Shown here piece after piece: positions 14,004 to 26,753 of a stretch of DNA of 64,000 nt. Numbering within the stretch: the stretch's first letter is position 1; the number at the start of each line of letters is the position of its first letter. The stretch is taken from assembly GCA_024803745.1 (NCBI GenBank), contig JANJXV010000048.1, forward strand, positions 607,501 to 671,500, given 5' to 3'. Source of the DNA: Megascapheus bottae. Lineage: Eukaryota; Chordata; Mammalia; Rodentia; Geomyidae. The position numbers and the translations under genes are program-made. The notes below the pieces were generated by a model, which did not search any database, had not been told where the DNA came from, and saw nothing but the letters and a program-made list of their open reading frames with translations.

Positions 14004-15429
14004 TACATTAACCCTAACCCTAACCCTAATCTTAAACCTAACCCTAACCCTAAACATAACCCTAACCATCACCCTTACCCTGACCCTAACCCTAAACCTA
14101 ACCCTAACCCTAACTCTAAACTTAACCCTATCCCTAACCATAACCCTCCCCCTTACCCTAACCCTAACCCTAAACCTATCAATAAACCTAACTCTAACCC
14201 TTACCCTTACCCTAAACCTAACACTAAACCTAATGTTAAACCTAACCCTAACCCTAACAACTAAACCTAACCCTAACCCTAACCCTAATCCTTACCCTTA
14301 TCCTAACCCTAACACTAACCCTAACACTTACCCTTACCCTAAACCCTACACTATCCCTAACCCTAACCCTAACCCTAACCCTAAAACTTACCCTTACCCT
14401 AAACCTAACCCTAACCCTTACCCTAAACCTAACCCTAACCCTAACCCTTACCCTTATCTTAACCCTAACACTAAACCTAACCCTTACCTCTACCCTAACG
14501 CTAACCCTAACCCTAGCCCTAACCCTAACACATACCCTTACCCTAACCCTAACCCTAACCTTAACCGTAACCCTAAACCTAACCCTAACCCTAATCCTAA
14601 ACTATACCCTAACCCTAACCCTAACCCTAACCCTTACCCTTACCCTTACCCTAACCCTAACGCTAACCTAAACGCAACCCTCAACCTAACCCTAACCCTA
14701 ACCCTTACACTTACCCTAACCCTAGCGCTAACCCTAACCCTAACCCTAATCCTAACCCTTACCCTAACCCTAACCCTAATCCTAACCCTAAACCTTACCC
14801 TTACCCTAACCCTAACCCTAACCCTAACCCTAAACCTAACCCTAAACCTAAACCTAACCCTTACCCTTACCCTAACCATAACGCTAACCCATACCCTCAC
14901 CCTAACCCTAAACCTAACCCTAACCCTTACCCTTACCCTAACCCTAACCCTAACCCTTACTGTTACCCTAAAACTAACCCTAACCCTAACCCTTACCCTT
15001 ACAATAACGCTAACCCTAACCCTAACCCTAACCCTAATACATACCCTTACCCTAACCCTAACCCTAACCTTAACCCAACCCTAAACCTAACTCTAATCCT
15101 AACCCTAACCCTAACCCTTATCCTTACCCTAAAACTAACCCTAACCCTAACCCTAACACTTACCCTTACCCTAATCCTAACCCTAACCCTAAACCTTACC
15201 ATAACCCTAACCCTAACCTTAACACTTAAAATTACCCTAACCCTAACCCTAACCCTAACCCTAACCCTAACACTTACCCTAACCATAACCCTAACCCTAA
15301 CCCTTACCCTAACCCTTACCCTAACCTTAACCCTAACCCTAACCCTAACCGTAACCCTTACCCTTATAATAACGCTAACCCTAACCCTAACCCTAACCCT
15401 AACACATACCCTTACCCTAACCATAACCC

Positions 15430-18370
15430 TAACCTTAAGCCAACCCTAAACCTAACCCTAATCCTAACCCTAACCCTTACCCTTAACTTAACCCTAGCCC
15501 TAAACCTTACCCTAACCCTAACCCTAACCCTTACCCTAACCCTAACCGTAACTGAACCCTAACCCTTACCCTTACCCTAACCCTAACCGTAACTGAACCC
15601 TAACCCTTACCCTTACCCTAACCCTAACCCTAACCCTAACCCTAACCTTAACCCTAACCCTTATCCTTACCCTAGCCCTAACCCGAAACCTAACCCAGAC
15701 CATAAACCTAACCGTTACCCTTACCCTAACCCTAACTCTAAACCTAACCCTAACCCTTACCCTAACCCTAACCCTAACCCTAACCCTTACCCTAACCCTA
15801 ACCCTAACCCTAACCCTTACCCTTACCCTAACCCTAAACCTAACCCTTACCCTAACATTTATCCTAACACTAACCCTAACCCTAACCCTAACCCTACCCC
15901 TAACCCTTACCCTTTCCCTAACCCTAACCCTAAACCTAACCCTTACCCTTAACCCAACCCTAAACCTAACCCTAAACCTAACCCTAACCCTAACACTAAC
16001 CCTAACCTTAACCCAACCCTAACCCTAACCCTAACCCTTACTCTTACCCTAACCATAACTCTAACCTTAACCCAACCCTAACACTAACCCTAACCCTTAC
16101 CCTCACACTAAACCTAACCCTAATCCTTACCCTAACCCTAACCCTAACCCTAATACTAAAACTAAGCCTAACCCTAACGCTAACCCTAACCTCTACCCCT
16201 AACCCTTACCTTACCCTAACCCTAACCCTAACCCTAACACTAACACTTACCCTAACCCTAACCCTAACCATTAACCTAAGACTTACCCTAAACCTGAAAC
16301 TAACCCTAACACTAACACTAACCCTTACCCTTACCCTAACCCTAACCCTAAACCTAACCCTAACCATAAACCGAACAATAACCCTAACCCTAACCCTTAT
16401 CCTTACCCTAACCCTATACTTAAAACTAACCCTAACCCTAACCCCTACCCCTAACCTTAACCCTTAACCTTACCCTACACCTAACCCTAACCCTAACCCT
16501 TACCCTTACCCTAACCCTGGAGCTAAACCTAACCCTAATCCTGAACCTAACCCTTAACCTAACCCTAACGCTAATCCTAACCCTAACCCTTACCCTTCCC
16601 GTACCCTAACCCTAAACCTAACCCTAATTCTAACCCTAACGCTAAACCTAAACCTAACCCTTACCCTTAACCTAACCCTAACCCTAACCCTAAACCTAAC
16701 CCTAAACATAAACCTAATCCTTACCCTTGCCCAAACCCTAACCCTAACCCTAACCCATAAACCAACCCTAATCCTAACCCTAACCCTAACCTTAACACTT
16801 ACAATTACCCTAATCCTAACCCTAACCCTAACCCTTACCCTAACCCTAACCCTAACCCTAGCACTTACCTTAACCATAACCCTAACCCTAACCCTTACCC
16901 TAACCCTTACCCTAACCTTAACCCTAACCCTAACCCTAACCCTTACCCTTATAATAACGCTAACCCTAACCCTAACCCTAACCCTAACACATACCCTTAC
17001 CCTAACCATAACCCTAACCTTAACCCAACCCTAAACCTAACCCTAATCCTAACCCTAACCCTTACCCTTAACTTAACCCTAGCCCTAAACCCTACCATAA
17101 CCCTAACCCTAACCCTTACCCTAACCCTAACCCTAACTGAACCCTAACCCTTACCCTTACCCTAACCCTAACCCTAACCGTAACCCTAAACCTAACCCTA
17201 ACCCTAACCTTAACGCTAACCCTTATCCTTACCCTAGCCCTAACCAGAAACCTAACCCAGACCATAAACCTAACCGTTGCCCTTACCCTAACCCTAACTC
17301 TAAACCTAACCCTAACCCTTACCCTAACCCTAACCCTAACCCTAACCCTTACCCTAACCCTAACCCTAACCCTAACCCTAACCCTTACCCTTACCCTAAC
17401 CCTAAACCTAACCCTTACCCTAACATTTATCCTAACACTAACCCTAACCCTAACCCTAACCCTAACCCTACCCCTAACCCTTACCCTTTCCCTAACCCTA
17501 ACCCTAAACCTAACCCTTACCCTTAACCCAACCCTAAACCTAACCCTAAACCTAACCCTAACCCTAACACTATCCCTAACCTTAACCCAACCCTAACCCT
17601 AACCCTAACCCTTACTCTTACCCAAACCATAACTCTAACCTTAACCCAACCCTAACACTAACCCTAACCCTTACCCTCACACTAACCCTAACCCTAATCC
17701 TTACCCTAACCCTAACCCTAACCCTAATACTAAAACTAAGCCTAACCCTAACCCTAACCCTAACCTCTACCCCTAACCCTTACCTTACCCTAACCCTAAC
17801 CCTAACACTAACACTAACACTTACCCTAACCCTAACCCTAACCATTAACCTAAGACTTACCCTAAACCTGAAACTAACCCTAACACTAACACTAACCCTT
17901 ACCCTTACCCTAACCCTAACCCTAAACCTAACCCTAACCATAAACCGAACAATAACCCTAACCCTAACCCTTATCCTTACCCTAACCCTATACATAAAAC
18001 TAACCCTAACCCTAACCCCTACCCCTAACCTTAACCCTTAACCTTACCCTACACCTAACCCTAACCCTAACCCTTACCCTTACCCTAACCCTGGAGCTAA
18101 ACCTAACCCTAATCCTGAACCTAACCCTTACCCTAACCCTAACGCTAATCCTAAGCCTATCCCTTACCCTTCCTGTACCCTAACCCTAAACCTAACCCTA
18201 ATTCTAACCCTAACGCTAAACCTAAACCTAACCCTTACCCTTAACCTAACCCTAACCCTAACCCTAAACCTAACCCTAAACATAAACCTAATCCTTACCC
18301 TTACCCAAACACTAACCCTAACCCTAACCCATAAACCAAACCTAATCCTAACCCTAACCCTAACCCTTAC
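15430..18370 (+). repeat. Tandem pair of a ~1.57-kb unit
   Basis: Ordered markers repeat at 1,568-1,585 bp: AACTTAACCCTAGCCC (15485/17070), AACATTTATCC (15854/17422), ACCTAAGACTTACC (near 16275/17848) and CTGGAGCTAAACC (GG at 16519/18093). Similarity covers roughly 15430-16790 and 17015-18370; the gap between them resembles 15.2-15.42 kb. The same unit, whole or partial, recurs at 24.8-30.2 kb and 35.1-35.7 kb. Confidence 0.85.
15541..15605 (+). repeat. 41-bp tandem duplication with CCGTAACTGAACCC
   Basis: CCGTAACTGAACCC occurs twice with its G at 15548 and 15589. The 41-bp step is not a multiple of six, so the duplication shifts hexamer phase. The matching place in D2 (near 24870) has a single copy, so this arose after the D duplication or was lost there. 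Confidence 0.85.
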
Positions 18371-18700
18371 CCTTACCCTAACCCTAACCCTAACCCTTAC
18401 CCTTACCCTAACCCTAACCTAACCCTTACCCTTACCCTAACCCTAAACCTAAACCTAAACCTAACCCTAACCCTAAACCTAACCCTTACCTTTACCGTAA
18501 CCCTAAACCTAAATGTAACCCTAACACTTACTCTTACCCTTAACCTCACCCTAAACCTAAACATAAACCTAACCCTAACCCTAACCTTAAGCCTAAACCC
18601 TTATCCTTACCCTAACCCTAACCCTAACCCTAAACTTAACCCTAACCTTAAACTTAACCCTAACCCTTTCCCTTACCCTAACCCTAACCCTAACCCTAAA
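15815..18700 (+). repeat. Block P, copy a (partner 27725-30575)
   Basis: Matches 27725-30575 at offset 11,911 up to about 16.8 kb and 11,876 after it, a single net change of about 35 bp. Shared rare words in order include AACATTTATCC, CCTAAGACTTACC, CTGGAGCTAA, TTGCCCAAACCC, AACTTAACCCTAGCCC and a second CTGGAGCTAA. It overlaps the end of D1 and runs to the start of D2. Confidence 0.87.
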
Positions 18701-18739
18701 CCTAACCCTTACCCTTACCCTAACCCTAACACTAAACCT

Positions 18740-19074
18740 AACCCTAACCATAAACCGAACATTAACCCTAACCCTAACCCTTATCCTTACCCTAACCCTA
18801 TACCTAAAACTAACCCTAACCCTAACCCCTACCCCTAACCTTAACCCTTAACCTTACCCTACCCTAACCCTAACCCTAACCCTAACACTTACCCTAACGC
18901 TAACCCTAAACCTAACCCTAACCCTAATCCTAACCCTAACACTTACCCTAACACTTTCCCTAACCCTAACCCTAAACCTAACCCTAACACTTACCCTTAC
19001 CCTAATCCTAACCCTAACCCTAAACCTTACCCTAACCCTAACTCTAACCTTAACACTTACAATTACCCGAACCA

Positions 19075-19114
<40 letters not shown>

Positions 19115-22100
19115 ACTTACCCTAACCATAACCCTAACCCTAACCCTTACCCTAACCCTAACCCTAACCCAAACCCTTACCCTTACCCTAATCCTAACCC
19201 TAACCCTAACCCTAACCCCTAACCCTAACCCTTAACATAACCCTAACCCTAACCCTAACCCTAACCCTTACCCTTACCCTAACCCTAAACCTAACTCTAA
19301 CCCTAACCCTAACCCTAACCCTTAACCTAACCCTAACCCTAACCCTTACCCTAAACCTAACCCTAACCCTAACCTTAAACCTAACGATAACCATAAACCC
19401 AAACCTAACCCTTACCCTTACCCTAACCCTATCCCTAAACCTAAATCTAACCCTAAAGCTTAACATAACCCTTACCCTAACCCTAACCCTTTCCCTAACC
19501 CTAACCCTAAACCTTACCCTTGTCCTAACCCTAACCTTAACCCTAACCCTTACCCTTACCCTAACCCTAACACTAACCCTTACCCTTACCCTAACTCTAA
19601 CCTTAAACCTAACCCTAACCCTAACCCTAACCCTTACCTTTACCGTAACCCTAAACCTAAACATAACCTTATCCCTTACTCTTAAGCTTACCCTCACCCT
19701 AACCCTAAACTTAAACTTAACCCTAAACCTAACTCTAACCCTAACCTTAACCCTAAACCCTTATCCTTACCCTAACCCTAACCCTAAAGCTAAACCTAAT
19801 CCTAAACCTAAACTTAACACTAACCCTTTCCCTTACCCTAACCCTAAACTTAAACCCTAACCCTAACCCTAACACTAAACCTAACACTTAACCTTACCCT
19901 AACCCTAACCCTAAACCTAACCCTAACACTTACCCTTACCATAATTCTAACCCTAACCCTAACCCTAACCCTTACCCTAACCATTAACCCTAACCCTAAC
20001 CCTAACCCTAACCCTAACCCTAACCCTGACCCTCTACTTAACCCCAACCCTAAACCTAACCTAACCCTAACCCTTAAACTTACACTTACCCTAACCCTAA
20101 CCCTAACCCTAACCCTAAAACTTACCCAAACCCTAACAATAACCCTAACCCTTACCCTAACCCTAACACTAACCCTAACACTTACCTAACCCTAACCCTA
20201 ACCCTAACCCTTACCCTAACCCTAACCCTAACCCTTACCCTAATCCTAACCCTAACCCTAACCCCTAACCCTAACCCTAACCCTAACCCTAACCCTTAAC
20301 CTAACCCTAACCCTAACCATTACCATCACCCTAACCCGAACCCTATCCCTAACCCTAACCTTAACCCTAACCCTAACCCTAACCCTTACCTGTACCCTAA
20401 CCCTTACCCTAAAACTAACCTAACCCTAACCTTAACCCTAACCCTAATCCTAACCCTTACCCTTACCCTAACCCTAACCCTAACCTAAACCTAACACTAA
20501 ACCTAACCCTAAACCTAAACCTAACCCTTACCCTTACCCTAACCCTAACCCTAAACCTAACACTAACCCTAGCCCTAACCTTAACCCCAACTCTAACCTA
20601 ACCCTAACCCTTACCCTAACCCTTACCCTTCCTCAAACCCTAACACTAAACCTAAACCTAACCGTAACCTAACCCTAAACCTTACCCTAACCCTAACCCT
20701 AATACTAACCCTAACCCTTACCCTAACCCTAACCCAAACCCTTATCCTTACCCTTACCCTAACCAAAACCCTAAACCTAACTCTAACCCTTAACCTTACC
20801 CGAACACTAACTCTAACGTTAACCCTAACCCTAACACTAACCCAGCCCTAACCTTAAACCTAACCTTTATCCTTACCCTATCCCTAACCCTAACCCTAAC
20901 CCTAAACCTAAGCCTTACCCATACCCTAACTGTAACCCTAAACCTAATCGTAACCTTACCCTTACTGTAACCCTAACCCTAATCCTAACTCTAACCCTAA
21001 CCCTAACCCTTACCCTTACCCTAATCCTGACCCTAACCCTAAACCTAAACGTAACACAAACCCTAACCCTAACCCTTACTCTAACCCTAACCCTGGCCCT
21101 AACACTAACCCTAACCATTACCCTTACACTAACCCTAACCCTAAACTTAAACCTAACTCTAACCCTAACCTTTACCCTTACCCTAACCCAAACTCTAACC
21201 CTAACCCTTACCCTTACCCTAACCCTAATCCTAACCTTAATGCTAACCCTAACCCTAACCCTTACAATAACCCTGAACCTAACCCTAATCCTTACCCTAG
21301 CCCTAACCCTAACGCTAACTCTTACCCTTTCCCTAACCTTAACACTAACTCTAACACTTAACCTTACCCTAAACCTAACCCTAACCCTAAACCTAACCCT
21401 AACCCTAACACTTAACCCTAACACTAACACTAACCCTAATACTTACCCTTACCCTAACCCTAACCCTAAACCTTACCCTTACCCTAACCCTAACCCTAAA
21501 CCTAACCCTAACTCTAACCGTAAACCTAACCTCAACCCTAACACTAACACTAACACTTACCCTAAACCTAAACCTAACCCTAACCCTAACCCTTACCCTT
21601 ACCCGAAATTAAACCTAACCTTAACCCCAACCCTACAGCTAACCCTAACCCTAACACTTACCCTAACACTAACCCTAACCCTAACCATAACCATAACACT
21701 TATCCTTACCCTAACCCTAACCCTAACCCTAACCCTAACCTAAACCTTACACTAACCCTAACCCCAACCTAACACTTACCCTTACCCTAACCCTAACCCT
21801 AACCCTTACCCTAACCCTAACCCTAACCATAACCCCTAACACTAACCCTTATCCTAACCCTAACCCTAAGCCTAACCCTAATCCTTTCCCTTACCTAACT
21901 CTAAACCTAACTCTAACCATAACCCTAACCTAACCCTAACCTAACCCTTACCCTTAACCTAACCCTAACCCTAAGCCTAACCCTAACCCTTACCCTTACA
22001 CTAACCCTAAACCTAACTCTAACCCTAAACCTCACCCTAACAATAACCCTTACCCTTACCCTTACCCTAAACCTAACCCTAAACCTAACCCTAACTCTAA

Positions 22101-25100
22101 CCCCTAAACCTAACCCTAACCCTAACACTAAAACTAACACTTACCCTAAACCTAAACCTAACCCTAACCCTAACCCTTACCCTTACCCGAAAATAAACCT
22201 AACCTTAACCCCAACCCTACACCTAACCCTAACCCTAACCCTTACCCTAACACTAAACCTAACCCTAACCCTAACCATAACACTTACCCTTACCCTAACC
22301 CTAACCTAACCCTTACCCTAACCCTAACCCTAACACTAACCCTAACACTTACCCTTACCCTAAACCTAACTCTAACCCTAACCCCTAAGCCTAACCCTTA
22401 ACCTAACCCTAAACCTAAATCTAACCCTTACCCTTACCCTAACCCTAAACCTAACTCTAACCCTAAGCCAAATCTGAACCCTTACACTAATCCTAACCCT
22501 AACCCTTACCCTAACCCTAATACTAACCCTAATGTTAAACCTAACCCTATCCCTAAACATAACCCTAACCCTTACCCTTACCCTTACCCTAACCCTAAAC
22601 CTAACCCTAACCTTAACCCTAACTCTAAACTTAACCCTATCCCTAACCCTAACCCTCCACATTGCGCTAACCCTAACCCTAAACCTATCACTAACCCTAA
22701 CCCTAACCCTAACACTTACCCATACCCTATACCTAACCCAAAACCTAACCCTAATCCTAACCCTAACCATAACCTCTAACCATAACCCTAACGCTAACCC
22801 TAACCCTAACCCTAATCCTAACCCTAACACATACCCTTAACCTAACCCTAAACCTAACCTTAACTGTAACCCTAAACCTAACCCTAACCCTAAAACTAAC
22901 CCTAACCCCTACACTAACCCTAACCCTATCCCTAACCCTTACCCTTACCCTAACCCTAACCATAACCTTAACGCAACCCTACACCTAACCCTAACCCTAA
23001 CCCTTACCCTTACGCTAACCCTAGAGCTAAACCTAACCCTAACCCTGACCCTAACCCTTACCTAACCCTAACGCTAATCCTAACCCTAACCCTTACCCTT
23101 ACCGTACCCAAACCCTAAACCTAACCCTAATTCTAACCCTAACCCTAAACCTAAACCTAACGCTTACCCTTAACCTAACCCTAACCCTAACCCTAAACCT
23201 AACCCTAAACCTAAACCTAACCCTTACCCTTACCCTAACCCTAACCCTAACCCTAACCCATAAACCAACCCTAATCCTAACCCTAACCCTAACTCTTACC
23301 CTTACCCTAACCCTAACCCTAACCCTTACATTAACCCTAACCCTAACCCTAATCTTAAACCTAACCCTAACCCTAAACATAACCCTAACCATCACCCTTA
23401 CCCTGACCCTAACCCTAAACCTAACCCTAACCCTAACTCTAAACTTAACCCTATTCCTAACCATAAACCCTCCCCCTTACCCTAACCCTAACCCTAAACC
23501 TATCAATAAACCTAACTCTAACCCTTACCCTTACCCTAAACCTAACACTAAACCTAATGTTAAACCTAACCCTAACCCTAACAACTAAACCTAACCCTAA
23601 CCCTAACCCTAATCCTTACCCTTATCCTAACCCTAACACTAACCCTAACACTTACCCTTACCCTAAACCCTACACTATCCCTAACCCTAACCCTAACCCT
23701 AAAACTTACCCTTACCCTAAACCTAACCCTAACCCTTACCCTAAACCTAACCCTAACCCTAACCCTTACCCTTATCTTAACCCTAACACTAAACCTAACC
23801 CTTACCTCTACCCTAACGCTAACCCTAACCCTAACCCTAACCCTAACACATACCCTTACCCTAACCCTAACCCTAACCTTAACCGTAACCCTAAACCTAA
23901 CCCTAACCCTAATCCTAAACTATACCCTAACCCTAACCCTAACCCTAACCCTTACCCTTACCCTTACCCTAACCCTAACGCTAACCTAAACGCAACCCTC
24001 AACCTAACCCTAACCCTAACCCTTACACTTACCCTAACCCTAGCGCTAACCCTAACCCTAACCCTAATCCTAACCCTTACCCTAACCCTAACCCTAATCC
24101 TAACCCTAAACCTTACCCTTACCCTAACCCTAACCCTAACCCTAACCCTAAACCTAACCCTAAAGCTAAACCTAACCCTTACCCTTACCCTAACCATAAC
24201 GCTAACCCATACCCTCACCCTAACCCTAAACCTAACCCTAACCCTTACCCTTACCCTAACCCTAACACTAACCCTTACTGTTACCCTAAAACTAACCCTA
24301 ACCCTAACCCTTACCCTTACAATAACGCTAACCCTAACCCTAACCCTAACCCTAATACATACCCTTACCCTAACCCTAACCCTAACCTTAACCCAACCCT
24401 AAACCTAACTCTAATCCTAACCCTAACCCTAACCCTTATCCTTACCCTAAAACTAACTCTAACCCTAACCCTAACACTTACCCTTACCCTAATCCTAACC
24501 CTAACCCTAAACCTTACCATAACCCTAACCCTAACCTTAACACTTAAAATTACCCTAACCCTAACCCTAACCCTAACCCTAACCCTAACCCTAACACTTA
24601 CCCTAACCATAACCCTAACCCTAACCCTTACCCTAACCCTTACCCTAACCTTAACCCTAACCCTAACCCTAACCGTAACCCTTACCCTTATAATAACGCT
24701 AACCCTAACCCTAACCCTAACCCTAACACATACCCTTACCCTAACCATAACCCTAACCTTAAGCCAACCCTAAACCTAACCCTAATCCTAACCCTAACCC
24801 TTACCCTTAACTTAACCCTAGCCCTAAACCTTACCCTAACCCTAACCCTAACCCTTACCCTAACCCTAACCGTAACTGAACCCTAACCCTTACCCTTACC
24901 CTAACCCTAACCCTAACCCTAACCTTAACCCTAACCCTTATCCTTACCCTAGCCCTAACCCGAAACCTAACCCAGACCATAAACCTAACCGTTACCCTTA
25001 CCCTAACCCTAACTCTAAACCTAACCCTAACCCTTACCCTAACCCTAACCCTAACCCTAACCCTTACCCTAACCCTAACCCTAACCCTAACCCTTACCCT

Positions 25101-26064
25101 TACCCTAACCCTAAACCTAACCCTTACCCTAACATTTATCCTAACACTAACCCTAACCCTAACCCTAATCCTAACCCTACCCCTAGCCCTTACCCTTTCC
25201 CTAACCCTAACCCTAAACCTAACCCTTACCCTTAACCCAACCCTAAACCTAACCCTAAACCTAACCCTAACCCTAACACTAACCCTAACCTTAACCCAAC
25301 CCTAACCCTAACCCTAACCCTTACTCTTACCCTAACCATAACTCTAACCTTAACCCAACCCTAACACTAACCCTAACGCTTACCCTCACACTAACCCTAA
25401 CCCTAATCCTTACCCTAAACCTAACCCTAACCCTAATACTAAAACTAAGCCTAACCCTAACGCTAACCCTAACCTCTACCCCTAACCCTTACCTTACCCT
25501 AACCCTAACCCTAACACTAACACTTACCCTAACCCTAACCCTAACCATTAACCTAAGACTTACCCTAAACCTGAAACTAACCCTAACACTAACACTAACC
25601 CTTACCCTTACCCTAACCCTAACCCTAAACCTAACCCTAACCATAAACCGAACAATAACCCTAACCCTAACCCTTATCCTTACCCTAACCCTATACTTAA
25701 AACTAACCCTAACCCTAACCCCTACACCTAACCTTAACCCTTAACCTTACCCTACACCTAACCCTAACCCTAACCCTTATCCTTACCCTAACCCTAGAGC
25801 TAAACCTAACCCTTATCCTGAACCTAACCCTTAACCTAACCCTAACGCTAATCCTAACCCTAACCCTTACCCTTCCCGTACAATAACCCTAAACCTAACC
25901 CTAATTCTAACCCTAACGCTAAACCTAAACCTAACCCTTACCCTTAACCTAACCCTAACCCTAACCCTAAACCTAACCCTAAACATAAACCTAATCCTTA
26001 CCCTTACCCAAACCCTAACCCTAACCCTAACCCATAAACCAACCCTAATCCTAACCCTAACCAT
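18740..26064 (+). repeat. Macro-repeat block D, copy 2 (D2)
   Basis: Near-identical to D1, starting at ATAAACCGAACATTAACCC (7942 and 18750). The non-hexameric word CCACATTGCGCTAACC occurs in both (near 11866 and 22657). An internal loss of about 1.48 kb lies at about 23,330. It ends near 26,060, where sequence matching 16.78 kb gives way to CATAACCCTTACCC and the 1,659-bp tandem pair, which it overlaps. No genes are present. Confidence 0.88.
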
Positions 26065-26753
26065 AACCCTTACCCTTACCCTAACCCTAAACCTAACCCT
26101 TACCCTAACATTTATCCTAACACTAACCCTAACCCTAACCCTAACCCTACCCCTAACCCTTACCCTTTCCCTAACCCTAACCCTAAACCTAACCCTTACC
26201 CTTAACCCAACCCTAAACCTAACCCTAAACCTAACCCTAACCCTAACACTAACCCTAACCTTAACCCAACCCTAACCCTAACCCTAACCCTTACTCTTAC
26301 CCTAACCATAACTCTAACCTTAACCCAACCCTAACACTAACCCTAACCCTTACCCTCACACTAAACCTAACCCTAATCCTTACCCTAACCCTAACCATAA
26401 CCCTAATACTAAAACTAAGCCTAACCCTAACGCTAACCCTAACCTCTACCCCTAACCCTTACCTTACCCTAACCCTAACCCTAACCCTAACACTAACACT
26501 TACCCTAACCCTAACCCTAACCATTAACCTAAGACTTACCCTAAACCTGAAACTAACCCTAACACTAACACTAACCCTTACCCTTACCCTAACCCTAACC
26601 CTAAACCTAACCCTAACCATAAACCGAACAATAACCCTAACCCTAACCCTTATCCTTACCCTAACCCTATACTTAAAACTAACCCTAACCCTAACCCCTA
26701 CCCCTAACCTTAACCCTTAACCTTACCCTACACCTAACCCTAACCCTAACCCT
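25095..26753 (+). repeat. 1,659-bp tandem repeat, copy 1
   Basis: AACATTTATCC at 25131 and 26106 recurs at 26790 and 27765, all exactly 1,659 bp later; ACCTAAGACTTACC at 26527 recurs at 28186 with the same offset. Translations of 25867-26064 (-) and 27526-27723 (-) are identical. Each copy holds one long and one shorter version of the 1.57-kb unit. Edges are uncertain by tens of bases. Confidence 0.88.

Larger units (their letters stand above)
7535..16790 (+). repeat. Macro-repeat block D, copy 1 (D1)
   Basis: Paired with D2 at 18740-26064 over most of its length. From 7.94 to 12.5 kb the offset moves between 10,791 and 10,851 bp. Parts are indistinguishable: translations of 10124-10639 (-) and 10449-10952 (+) equal those at 20915-21430 and 21240-21743 residue for residue. 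From 14.0 to 16.78 kb the offset is 9,275-9,325, because D2 lacks about 1.48 kb. The leftmost part (7535-7940) is shared with the third copy (33.21-33.64 kb) but not with D2. No genes are present. Confidence 0.88.
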
